Assembly (NCBI GenBank): GCA_018969455.1
Contig: JAGWYI010000211.1
Span: forward strand, 1-7,259
Direction: 5' to 3'
Length of the DNA stretch: 7,259 nt
From: Bacteroidota bacterium
GTDB lineage: Bacteria; Bacteroidota; Bacteroidia; Chitinophagales; Saprospiraceae
The notes under the pieces are model-generated. The model was given only the letters and a program-made list of their open reading frames with translations. It searched no databases and was not told the origin of the DNA. The number at the start of each line of letters is the position of its first letter. Positions within the stretch are counted from its first letter, which is position 1. Below are positions 1 through 6,797 of the stretch, in pieces. A program made the translations under genes and the position numbers.

Positions 1-474
1 AATGGGCCCTCCCAATGAATGACCCAATAAGATCATCGCTTGCCCCGGAGCAAAAAAATCAGCTACCGCTTTCGAATCAGCCGCTTGGGACTGAAGCGAT
101 GTTTCTGCTTGCCCATAGCCGCTAAAGCCAAATCCCGCACGATCGTATGTGATTAAATTAAACTTGCGGGTCAAGGCGGTATCTGCCAGATAATCCAGGT
201 ACGCATCCGATGATCCCGGGGAACCATGTACACATAACACCCAAGGCAAGGTGTCTGATTGATGAATACAAACTGCGTGCAAATTTCGCCCTCGGCCATT
301 GGGAATATCTGCAAATTGTACCTGCGCAAATTGCCCTTTCTGCTGCAACTTTTTTACCCAGTCAGAATCGGATGTTCGCATCTTGATGATGCCCGATTGC
401 ATCACTACAATCCAAAGCAATAAAAATGCAGCAATAAAATACATAAAAAAACGGAAAAAACGGCGAATGCGCAT
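1..474 (-). CDS. Membrane-anchored alpha/beta hydrolase, N-terminal 158 residues (truncated by window edge)
   Basis: The reverse strand is open from an ATG at 474 to the window edge, so the C-terminal part is missing. An in-frame TGA lies upstream of the ATG, and this ATG gives a basic N-terminus (MRIRRFFRFF) followed by a hydrophobic segment at about residues 9-30, read as a signal anchor or uncleaved signal. The alpha/beta hydrolase core follows: an oxyanion-hole type HGSPGSS at 83-89, a strand plus turn ITYDRAGFGFS at 108-118, and the nucleophile elbow GHSLGG at 151-156 with predicted catalytic Ser153. The acid and histidine of the triad would lie beyond the window. The family hydrolyses ester, amide, epoxide or C-C bonds, and the substrate cannot be told from this fragment. 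The anchor suggests the enzyme faces the periplasm or sits at the membrane. It is divergent from the gene at 970. No Shine-Dalgarno is seen, which is usual for Bacteroidota. The fold is secure; the specific function is not. Confidence 0.88.
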   Translation of the reverse strand, partial: MRIRRFFRFFMYFIAAFLLLWIVVMQSGIIKMRTSDSDWVKKLQQKGQFAQVQFADIPNGRGRNLHAVCIHQSDTLPWVLCVHGSPGSSDAYLDYLADTALTRKFNLITYDRAGFGFSGYGQAETSLQSQAADSKAVADFFAPGQAMILLGHSLGGPI

Positions 475-528
475 CGAAAATAGAAAGTTCTGAACAAGGT
501 GATAGGACTTATGTATAATTCACGCCGC

Positions 529-643
529 CAGGTTTTGTGCATAACGATCTTTATAGATCATTATAAATCAACGAAATCCATCCTGATTTATCCACAAATT
601 CCGGCGAATCCTGGTATACATGTTTAATTTTGCACAAAACCTG
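529..643. repeat. Perfect 13-bp inverted repeat with a third 10-bp copy downstream
   Basis: CAGGTTTTGTGCA at 529-541 is the exact reverse complement of TGCACAAAACCTG at 631-643. The core GTTTTGTGCA occurs again on the plus strand at 735-744. Copies start roughly 100 bases apart (532, 631, 735). Copy 2 read on the minus strand and copy 3 also share flanking similarity (CAG, then GTTTTGTGCAAA, then a TAAAC nearby). They could be operator sites for a regulator of the divergent genes, the arms of a long-range hairpin, or relics of duplication. The role is not known. Confidence 0.5.
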
Positions 644-791
644 CATCATATTCTACTACTGCCTGTAAAAATTTGAATACCGGAACATGGCTTTATTTTT
701 ACAAAGCTTGCATCCCCTGGCCAATGTGATCAGCGTTTTGTGCAAAGTAAACGGTTTTTTAATCCATTAGGCGAGGATTATACATTATTTT

Positions 792-819
792 TTGCCAACT
801 TATTGCAGGAATATATTTG
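792..819 (+). promoter_or_regulatory. Candidate Bacteroidota-type promoter upstream of the deacetylase gene
   Basis: A TTG at 792-794 is followed after 17 bases by TATATTTG at 812-819, an exact match to the Bacteroidota -7 consensus TAnnTTTG. The spacer is slightly shorter than the usual 19-21 bases. Transcription would start near 825, giving a leader of about 145 bases before the ATG at 970. It is a motif match only and competes with the element at 921-947. Confidence 0.35.
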
Positions 820-920
820 CTTCATTAAGTAATTGACTGTCAAATGTGTATACGTCAGATTGAAGATTATGCTCTGGCTTGATTGATGAAATTTACCAAA
901 AAAATGGCCCTCTAAAACAA

Positions 921-947
921 TTGCCGCCAACTATGGGTTTATTTTCG
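921..947 (+). promoter_or_regulatory. Alternative, start-proximal promoter candidate for the deacetylase gene
   Basis: A TTG at 921-923, a 16-base spacer and TATTTTCG at 940-947 differ at one position from TAnnTTTG. Use of this site would leave a short leader of about 15-20 bases before the ATG at 970. The spacer is short for the consensus, so support is weak. It is recorded because it is the nearest promoter-like element to the gene. Confidence 0.25.
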
Positions 948-969
948 CAGTTCAAACACTCCCGCATTC

Positions 970-3468
970 ATGAAACATTTCTATACCATTGTCTACCTGT
1001 TTTTGTTGATATGCGCAGGCACGCACGACCTGCAAGCACAAAAACCCGTCAAACCTTCTAGTGCCGACATTCTTCAAAGCATTAAAAAACTCAATGTTCT
1101 GGGTTCTGTGCTGTACGTTGCGGCACATCCCGACGATGAAAATCAACGCTTTATCTCGTATTGCTCCAATGAAAAATTGTACAACGTGGCTTACCTCTCG
1201 CTTACCCGTGGCGACGGGGGGCAAAATCTCGTCGGCCCCGAACTGCGGGAACTGCTGGGGGTGTTGCGTACAGAAGAACTTTTAATGGCAAGATCGGTTG
1301 ATGGAGGAAAGCAATTTTTTAGCCGGGCCAATGACTTCGGCTTTTCCAAAAGCCCCGACGAAACCCTCAGAATATGGAACAAAGATGCTGTTCTTTCGGA
1401 TGTCGTGTGGACCATCAGGAAGACTCAGCCCGATGTAATTGTAAATCGATTTTATCACGACAAAAAGTACGATACGCATGGCCACCACACCGCAAGCGCC
1501 ATGCTTTCGGTAGAGGCATTCGACTTGGCCGGAAAACCAGAGGTATATCCGGAACAACTCAAATATGTGACGCCCTGGCAACCCAAACGCCAGTTTTTTA
1601 ATACTTCCTGGTGGTTTTATGGCGGTCGGGAAGCCTTTGAAAAAGTGGATAAAAGCCAACTTTTTTCACTCGATCTGGGCGTATATCTTCCTCTAAAAGG
1701 CAAGAGCAACAACGAGGTCGCTGCAGAAGCCCGATCTATGCATCGGTGTCAGGGATTTGGAGCCATGAGTGAACGCGGAGAAAGCATTGATTGGTTCGAC
1801 TTTATAAAAGGGGACCGCCCGGGCGCCAACGACTTGTTCGAAGGCATTAATACGACCTGGAGCCGTATTGACGGCGGGGCCAAAATTGGCAAGTTGATTG
1901 AAAAAATTATTGAACATTACAAACCCGATCAGCCCGCAGCGTCGGTTCCTGAATTGATCAAAGCGCTCCAATACATTAAAGCCCTCCCGGAAGGATATTG
2001 GAAAACCGTAAAAATGGCAGAAATTAAACAAGTCATCAAATCGTGTTTGGGTTTGTACCTCGAAGCTGTTGCAGCCGAATCCAGCGCAGCCCCAGGCGAT
2101 GCGATACAAATTGAACTGGAGGCAATCAACCGATCCAATACGCCGCTTACATTGGCTGCCATTCATTTCGCCAATGTAGAATTTGATACCGTCTTGGCCC
2201 TCAATTTAGAAAAAAATAAAGATTTTAAATTTAAGAAAAAGGTTAAAATTCCGGAAAACGCCCCTTTTACCAGCCCCTATTGGCTACAACAAGGTTTTAG
2301 CGAAGGAATGTATACCGTACCCGATCAGCAGTTGCGCGGGCTGCCGGAAACGCCCCGATACTTAGGTGTCCGGTGGTCGGTTCTGGTAGATGGGGAACCC
2401 CTCGAATTCAATTCGGATGTTGCCTATAAAGTAGAAGAACCTGCTGTCGGCGAGGTGTGGAGCCCCTTCGAAATATTGCCACCTGCTTTTATTGAGTTCG
2501 ATCAATCTGCCTATTTATTTACCAAAAACAGCCGTGATATTGCGGTACGATTTAAAACCAATCGCGAAAATCTGCGGGGTTATGTATACCTCAGCTGCCC
2601 CGAAGGATGGTCGGTATCTCCTACAGAGGTTCCGGTACAGTTTAAAAATAAAGGTGAGGAAAAAACCCTGTACTTCACCATTACAACGCCTGATGCAGCG
2701 AGCTCCGGACGCATAAATGCACTTGTGCGAGTTGGCAATCAGGACCTGAGCATGAAAATGATCCCCATTAAATACGACCACATACCCCAACAAAGTGTGC
2801 TTCTCTCGGCAAATGCGCGTGCAACCCGTACCAATGTCGATGTAAAGGCGAAAACCATTGGTTATTTTATGGGCGCTGGCGATGATATCCCAAGCGCCCT
2901 TCGGCAAATGGGTTGCACCGTTACACTTTTGGAAGACAAAGACATGGAAGCCAAAAATCTGAAAAAATTCGATGCGGTTGTTTTGGGCATCCGAGCCTAT
3001 AACACCAAAGCGACCCTCGCACAACATCAACCCAAATTGCTCGAATATGTAGAGCAAGGCGGGACTCTTGTGGTGCAATACAACAACAATTTTGATTTAT
3101 TTGTAGATAAAATGACACCATACCCTGTAAAACTTGGGCGTACCAGGGTTACGGATGAAAACGCAGAGATGCGCTTTCTTTTGCCCGATCATCCTGTACT
3201 CAATATACCCAACAAACTCACCGCCTCCGATTTTGAAGGATGGGTACAGGAACGTGGTTTGTATTTTGCCAGTGAATGGGACAATCATTTTGCAGCCCCC
3301 CTTTCCTGCAATGACCCTGGTGAAAAACCCGCCGATGGTTCCTTGATCATCGCTCCGTATGGAAAAGGTCAATATGTATATACTTCGCTTTCTTTTTTCC
3401 GTGAATTACCAGCCGGAGTTCCAGGCGCCTACCGACTGTTTGCCAATATTTTGTCTTTAGGCAAATAA
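970..3468 (+). CDS. Exported PIG-L/LmbE-family deacetylase with C-terminal GATase-like domain (832 aa)
   Basis: The first ~23 residues form a signal peptide (hydrophobic VYLFLLICAG core, likely cut LQA|Q), so the protein is predicted to be exported. Residues ~45-265 are a PIG-L deacetylase domain, a family that removes acetyl groups from N-acetylglucosaminyl conjugates using a metal. AAHPDDEN (51-58) supplies metal ligands His53 and Asp56 and base Asp55. HGHH (170-173) supplies catalytic His170 and ligand His173, by analogy with MshB. GDGGQN (81-86) and SMHRCQGFGA (256-265) are further motifs I recognise from the long exported members. The middle is beta-rich, with a NEW3-like sandwich around 515-600. 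Residues ~628-832 resemble a class I glutamine-amidotransferase-like fold, with GWVQERGLYF and a closing LPAGVPGAYRLFAN block. No nucleophile-elbow cysteine is evident there, so that domain is probably non-catalytic. All key deacetylase residues are intact. The true substrate is unknown; glycan or glycoconjugate deacetylation is inference. The gene appears to be monocistronic, ending at a strong hairpin. Confidence 0.92.
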   Translation: MKHFYTIVYLFLLICAGTHDLQAQKPVKPSSADILQSIKKLNVLGSVLYVAAHPDDENQRFISYCSNEKLYNVAYLSLTRGDGGQNLVGPELRELLGVLRTEELLMARSVDGGKQFFSRANDFGFSKSPDETLRIWNKDAVLSDVVWTIRKTQPDVIVNRFYHDKKYDTHGHHTASAMLSVEAFDLAGKPEVYPEQLKYVTPWQPKRQFFNTSWWFYGGREAFEKVDKSQLFSLDLGVYLPLKGKSNNEVAAEARSMHRCQGFGAMSERGESIDWFDFIKGDRPGANDLFEGINTTWSRIDGGAKIGKLIEKIIEHYKPDQPAASVPELIKALQYIKALPEGYWKTVKMAEIKQVIKSCLGLYLEAVAAESSAAPGDAIQIELEAINRSNTPLTLAAIHFANVEFDTVLALNLEKNKDFKFKKKVKIPENAPFTSPYWLQQGFSEGMYTVPDQQLRGLPETPRYLGVRWSVLVDGEPLEFNSDVAYKVEEPAVGEVWSPFEILPPAFIEFDQSAYLFTKNSRDIAVRFKTNRENLRGYVYLSCPEGWSVSPTEVPVQFKNKGEEKTLYFTITTPDAASSGRINALVRVGNQDLSMKMIPIKYDHIPQQSVLLSANARATRTNVDVKAKTIGYFMGAGDDIPSALRQMGCTVTLLEDKDMEAKNLKKFDAVVLGIRAYNTKATLAQHQPKLLEYVEQGGTLVVQYNNNFDLFVDKMTPYPVKLGRTRVTDENAEMRFLLPDHPVLNIPNKLTASDFEGWVQERGLYFASEWDNHFAAPLSCNDPGEKPADGSLIIAPYGKGQYVYTSLSFFRELPAGVPGAYRLFANILSLGK

Positions 3469-3478
3469 TGATTGTCAT

Positions 3479-3524
3479 CAGGCCTCCCTGCTGGTGTTTT
3501 GCCACAGGGAGGCCTGTTGTTTTT
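3479..3524 (+). terminator. Rho-independent terminator of the deacetylase gene, overlapping the end of the convergent gene
   Basis: CAGGCCTCCCTG (3479-3490) pairs perfectly with CAGGGAGGCCTG (3505-3516). Inside, TGG (3492-3494) can pair with CCA (3502-3504), leaving a 7-base loop and a bulged C. A T-rich run, TTGTTTTT (3517-3524), follows on the plus strand, 10 bases after the deacetylase stop codon. On the minus strand the same hairpin lies just past the convergent stop, but the bases after it (ATGACAATCA...) are not a clean T-tract, so termination in that direction is less certain. Confidence 0.85.
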
Positions 3525-6282
3525 ACCTGCCGGAGGCCAACAATTCAATGTATCCACTTAAAATGTTGGCACGCAAGTTTATTCCATCAACCCGCCTTTC
3601 ATATATTTTGCAGGTGTAAAAATACGCGCCATCACTCAGCGCTTTGCCTTGTTCATTCAAGCCGTTCCAGTTTAAGCCGGGATCGCTGGTTTGAAAAACC
3701 AAATTTCCCCATTGATTGAATACCTGAAAATCAACATGGTCAATAAAACGCCAACCCGGAAAAGGGGTAAACAGGTCATTGCTCCCATCGCCATTGGGTG
3801 TAAAGGCATTGGGCAAACGATAATCCGGGCAATTATCTACACAAATGGAATCACTGCGCGCACTTTCATTGCCCACAGAATCAAGCGCCGATACAGCGTA
3901 ACAACCGGCCAGCCCTTCCTGTAACAAATGATCAAAATGAGTTATGTTTACATCGAAAATTTGATCAATCAAAGTCATCGGCGTATTCTTGTCGGCAGCA
4001 TACCATATTTTGTATGCCACTGCATCATCCGAACCTTCGCACTGGTTGTTGGGGTTGGTCCATCGGAGTTTGTTGATAAATGGAGGATCGGAGTCCTGTA
4101 TATTGGAATCGGTGCATAGATTGCTGATTTGCAATTTAGGAGCACAAGGAGGAACGGTATCAATGGGAATACCACAGTTTTCCTGGGAGTTGTTGAAAAT
4201 GGGATCCACTACACCTGGAATACTATAAGTGCCAACAGCACGCACATAATAACAGTAATTTTTGCCATTTGTCAATCCTCTGTCTTCGTAACGCAACGAA
4301 GTACTGCTTCCAATGGAATCAAACAGCCCGGTAACTTCGTTTTTTCTGAAAACATCAAACCGATAATTCATCCAGGGAACCAGCGATTGCCAACTCAGAA
4401 TGTTGGTTTGATCGGTAGATGCGATGCTTAAAAAAACAGAGGATGCCTGATTGCTGGCGCCGATGGGGTTTGCATTTCCATTTACATAAAAGGCAACGGC
4501 ATAATGATAAGGGGCGTCTTTGGTATTCAGTGGCGCATCGGTATAACAGGTGTCATTAGCCTGCCAAAATTGTTGCGCGATAAAAGAAGCTCCAGGGATT
4601 TCTGCGAGATTACCCGGTCCGAATCCGTTTCCACGTAATACCTGATATCGGTAGGGCCCCGGATTCAATATTGTATCCAAATCGGTTCCAACGGGTTTGG
4701 TCCAACAAACCATAATTTTGCCAGTCTGCGGATCCGTGCTTTGTACAGAGGCCTGAGAAATTAGAGGCAGGTCGCGCGGCAATTGTACGCATACTTCTTC
4801 AGATGCCAAGCTTTCTACAATATTATAAGGATAACCGCCGCCTGAAATGCGTGCAAATTTGGCCAAAACCCGATAACAATAAGTGCGCCCCCTTTCTACC
4901 GCATTATCTTTGAAATAATAGCGGCCATTAACACTGTCTTTTGTTACAAAAACCAGTTCGGTGTACCCTTTGCCCGCCAAACCTGGCATACAGGTATCGG
5001 GTAAAAAAGGTTTGCTGCCCTCTCTTCGCCATACTGAAAATCCGAAAAAATAATTCCCTGCGGCCTGGTCGCAAGCATATGGCTTCTCCCAACTCAGTTC
5101 CACAACTCCCATCTGGGCCTTCGCGGTTAAGTTTTGTGGCGCTGGACCCACAACTTTGATCTCCACTGTTTTCAAATCGGCCAGTTTGGGTACATCTACC
5201 GAGCTGGAATCAACCGCTTTAAAAACAACGGTATACTCCTGATTGGAAATTTGATCGCAGGCTGGCGTCCACTTAAAAATACCCAATACAGGTGGTTTAC
5301 CAAATCCAATCGGCGAGGTACTAAAACTTGCTTTTGTGGAGTTTGTTTGGTTGAGCGGCGCTCCCAATGCCGTAAGCTGTACCTTATCGCCTACATCGGG
5401 ATCGGTACTATTTACCTCAATTACAACCGGATTGCCGGCCACCACACAAATCTTGTCAATAGATTCTACAATAGGCGGATTGTTGTCACACGGCTCTACC
5501 AATATTTGCATATCGCGTACGGTGGTATCAATGGGGGCTCCATCACGCCATGATATGATAATAAATGCCAAATTGTACTCGCCTGCTCTTTGTGGGCTAA
5601 CCCATAAAATATCGCCAGTTACCGGATTGATTGACAAGGAATTGGTGGAGCCCGGATTAATTTGGTCTGGAAAGCTGTAGTTGGGTACCGGGGTTCCTAC
5701 GCTTTGCAAAGGCACAATAAATTGGTAGGAAAGGCTATCTCCATCGGGATCATAGGCATTGGGATTGTGCTTAAAGGGTTTGCCTTTGCAAGCCATATCA
5801 ATTGGAGGCTGCAACAAATACGGAGTCGTATTGCTGCCCCCAAATTGTAAATCCTGAAAAGAGAAGACCGTTTCTAAATGAAAAGGAATGTTTTCGCTGG
5901 AAGGCGGATTTACATTTAATATCCCGGCAATTCGGTTGGGGTCAGTCATGGAAATCCGAAAGGTTGCCGGTCCGGCATAGGTGTGCCGGGCAATGTACAA
6001 ATTGTATTTGATATCACCGGAAAGTACCACCCCCTTGTTGAATGGGCCATTGCTTCGATTCACAGGCTCGCACTTGAAATCGCCCCAGCAAATGGTTAAG
6101 GTGTCCCGATCCGCATTGATGCTGCTTGCCTTGGTCCATGTAATTATGGTCGCTTCAATGGTGAGGGGACCAACCTGGCGGATGTGTATTTCTCCTGCAC
6201 GGTTGTGTGTTGCCCACACAAACAAAGGCATAAAAAGGACCAAAGGCAGAATGCTAAAAATAATCCTTGTTTTCGCGTACAT
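3523..6282 (-). CDS. Secreted multidomain surface protein with gliding-motility/T9SS type B C-terminal domain (919 aa)
   Basis: I start at the ATG at 6282, not the in-frame ATG at 6330, because it places a signal peptide at the N-terminus (MYAKTRIIFS, hydrophobic core, likely cut VWA|TH). The mature protein begins THNRAGEI, an opening I recognise from large Bacteroidota surface proteins. In order: a family-specific N-terminal region (~25-160); two cadherin/Ig-like modules marked by AYDPDGDSLSYQF (~177-189) and NSTDPDVGD (~291-299); about four fibronectin-III-like modules (~381-500, 505-620, 622-705, 710-816) with repeated YCYRV/YCYYV/GCYAV strands; then, from 823 to the end, LPNAFTPNGDGSNDLF, FNQWGNLVF, WNG and DGAYFYTCKIY, the gliding-motility-associated C-terminal domain (TIGR04131 type). 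That domain directs export by the type IX secretion system and attachment to, or release from, the outer surface. No enzymatic domain was recognised, so an adhesive or binding role is inference. The stop codon (TAA, 3525-3523) lies in the T-tract of the opposing terminator. Confidence 0.93.
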   Translation of the reverse strand: MYAKTRIIFSILPLVLFMPLFVWATHNRAGEIHIRQVGPLTIEATIITWTKASSINADRDTLTICWGDFKCEPVNRSNGPFNKGVVLSGDIKYNLYIARHTYAGPATFRISMTDPNRIAGILNVNPPSSENIPFHLETVFSFQDLQFGGSNTTPYLLQPPIDMACKGKPFKHNPNAYDPDGDSLSYQFIVPLQSVGTPVPNYSFPDQINPGSTNSLSINPVTGDILWVSPQRAGEYNLAFIIISWRDGAPIDTTVRDMQILVEPCDNNPPIVESIDKICVVAGNPVVIEVNSTDPDVGDKVQLTALGAPLNQTNSTKASFSTSPIGFGKPPVLGIFKWTPACDQISNQEYTVVFKAVDSSSVDVPKLADLKTVEIKVVGPAPQNLTAKAQMGVVELSWEKPYACDQAAGNYFFGFSVWRREGSKPFLPDTCMPGLAGKGYTELVFVTKDSVNGRYYFKDNAVERGRTYCYRVLAKFARISGGGYPYNIVESLASEEVCVQLPRDLPLISQASVQSTDPQTGKIMVCWTKPVGTDLDTILNPGPYRYQVLRGNGFGPGNLAEIPGASFIAQQFWQANDTCYTDAPLNTKDAPYHYAVAFYVNGNANPIGASNQASSVFLSIASTDQTNILSWQSLVPWMNYRFDVFRKNEVTGLFDSIGSSTSLRYEDRGLTNGKNYCYYVRAVGTYSIPGVVDPIFNNSQENCGIPIDTVPPCAPKLQISNLCTDSNIQDSDPPFINKLRWTNPNNQCEGSDDAVAYKIWYAADKNTPMTLIDQIFDVNITHFDHLLQEGLAGCYAVSALDSVGNESARSDSICVDNCPDYRLPNAFTPNGDGSNDLFTPFPGWRFIDHVDFQVFNQWGNLVFQTSDPGLNWNGLNEQGKALSDGAYFYTCKIYERRVDGINLRANILSGYIELLASGR

Positions 6283-6286
6283 AGCT

Positions 6287-6397
6287 GTAAAATTGGTAAA
6301 TGGGCGCCCGAAAATTGAAATTATCCTCAAGACGCTACAATATTAAAATATTTTGCTGTCAGACATCGAAAAAAAACCAAGCTTTTGCCAATTTTAC
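6287..6397. promoter_or_regulatory. Divergent intergenic region with inverted 14-base motif pair (possible operator sites)
   Basis: The 174 bases between the divergent starts (6283-6456) contain TTTACCAATTTTAC on the minus strand (6300-6287), 4 bases before the 6282 ATG, and TTTGCCAATTTTAC on the plus strand (6384-6397). They match at 13 of 14 positions and point outward towards the two genes. Between them lies AT-rich sequence including the palindrome AAAATATTTT at 6345-6354. No good TTG/TAnnTTTG pair was found for either gene. The motif could be a shared regulator site or a shared untranslated element; chance in AT-rich DNA is also possible. Confidence 0.35.
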
Positions 6398-6456
6398 CGA
6401 TCAAAAATCCAGATGCCCTTGTTCCAATTCAGACCCGCAATCAATTATTCCTTATC

Positions 6457-6777
6457 ATGCTGCTTTATAATGTTACCCTAACCATCGATTTGGACGTTCA
6501 TGAAGACTGGCTTCAATGGATGAAAGAAACCCATATACCCGATGTCATGGCAACCCAAATGTTTCTTTCCTACCGTTTGAACAAGATGATCGGGCATGAA
6601 CATGACGATGCTGAAATTTACACGGTTCAGTATCTGGTAAAAGATATGCTTCACCTGAAACACTACAACGAAAACTTTGCACCCGAGTTGCAGGCAAAAG
6701 TAAAAGACCGATATGACGGGAAATACGTGGCCTTTCGTACCGTAATGGAAATTATTGATCACAATGAAAAAATGTAG
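6457..6777 (+). CDS. DUF4286 family protein (106 aa)
   Basis: The protein begins MLLYNVTLTIDLDVHEDWLQ and contains WLQWMKETHIPDVMAT (18-33), YTVQYLVKDM (55-64), HYNENFAPELQAKVKDRY (69-86) and KYVAFRTVMEII (89-100). I recognise this as DUF4286, a small cytoplasmic alpha+beta protein widespread in Bacteroidota with no assigned biochemical role. Its length fits the family (about 100 residues). I chose the ATG at 6457 because the family typically starts directly with the YNVT strand. The frame is open further upstream to a TTG at 6385, but those extra residues (PILPIKNPD...) do not look like family sequence. There is no signal peptide or membrane segment. The DUF3592-like gene follows 20 bases downstream, suggesting co-transcription. 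Confidence 0.87.
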   Translation: MLLYNVTLTIDLDVHEDWLQWMKETHIPDVMATQMFLSYRLNKMIGHEHDDAEIYTVQYLVKDMLHLKHYNENFAPELQAKVKDRYDGKYVAFRTVMEIIDHNEKM

Positions 6778-6797
6778 TTTCTAAACCGCCAAATACC

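Larger units (their letters stand above)
475..969. other. Gene-free divergent intergenic region
   Basis: About 495 AT-rich bases separate the divergent hydrolase and deacetylase genes. No convincing ORF or tRNA was seen. The only ORF reaching in (from 879 on the plus strand) continues out of frame through the deacetylase start and is a shadow. The region holds the TGCACAAAAC-word repeats, three plus-strand TAnnTTTG-like elements (TAATTTTG at 625-632, TATATTTG at 812-819, TATTTTCG at 940-947), and a short imperfect AT-rich palindrome at 550-567 (TTTATA, six bases, TATAAA). It is long for a simple divergent promoter, so a regulatory leader or small RNA is possible but unproven. Confidence 0.7.

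Noticed and set aside
299..493. 64-codon open frame on the plus strand
   Set aside because: It overlaps the start of the alpha/beta hydrolase on the opposite strand, which has strong motif support.
970..1040. Possible lipoprotein signal (LLIC) in the deacetylase leader
   Set aside because: The residue before Cys15 is Ile, which does not fit a lipobox (Gly, Ala or Ser expected), and a normal cleavage site LQA|Q follows.
879..1061. 60-codon plus-strand frame crossing the deacetylase start
   Set aside because: It overlaps the signal-peptide region of the deacetylase in another frame and shows no recognisable features.
1693..2166. 157-codon open frame on the minus strand
   Set aside because: It is antisense inside the deacetylase gene with no family resemblance, start context or promoter.
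2515..3078. 187-codon open frame on the minus strand
   Set aside because: It lies wholly antisense to the well-supported deacetylase gene, has no recognisable domain, and has a cysteine- and histidine-rich, low-complexity composition typical of a shadow frame.
5134..5553. 139-codon open frame on the plus strand
   Set aside because: It is antisense to the T9SS surface-protein gene, whose frame shows clear domain motifs; the plus-strand translation has none.
6385..6456. In-frame TTG-initiated N-terminal extension of the DUF4286 protein
   Set aside because: The extra 24 residues do not resemble the family, which starts at the YNVT strand, and the ATG at 6457 fits better.
6413..6481. Short 22-codon upstream ORF (MPLFQF...) overlapping the DUF4286 start
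   Set aside because: There is no ribosome-binding signal or conservation evidence; it is too short to support as a gene or regulatory leader peptide.
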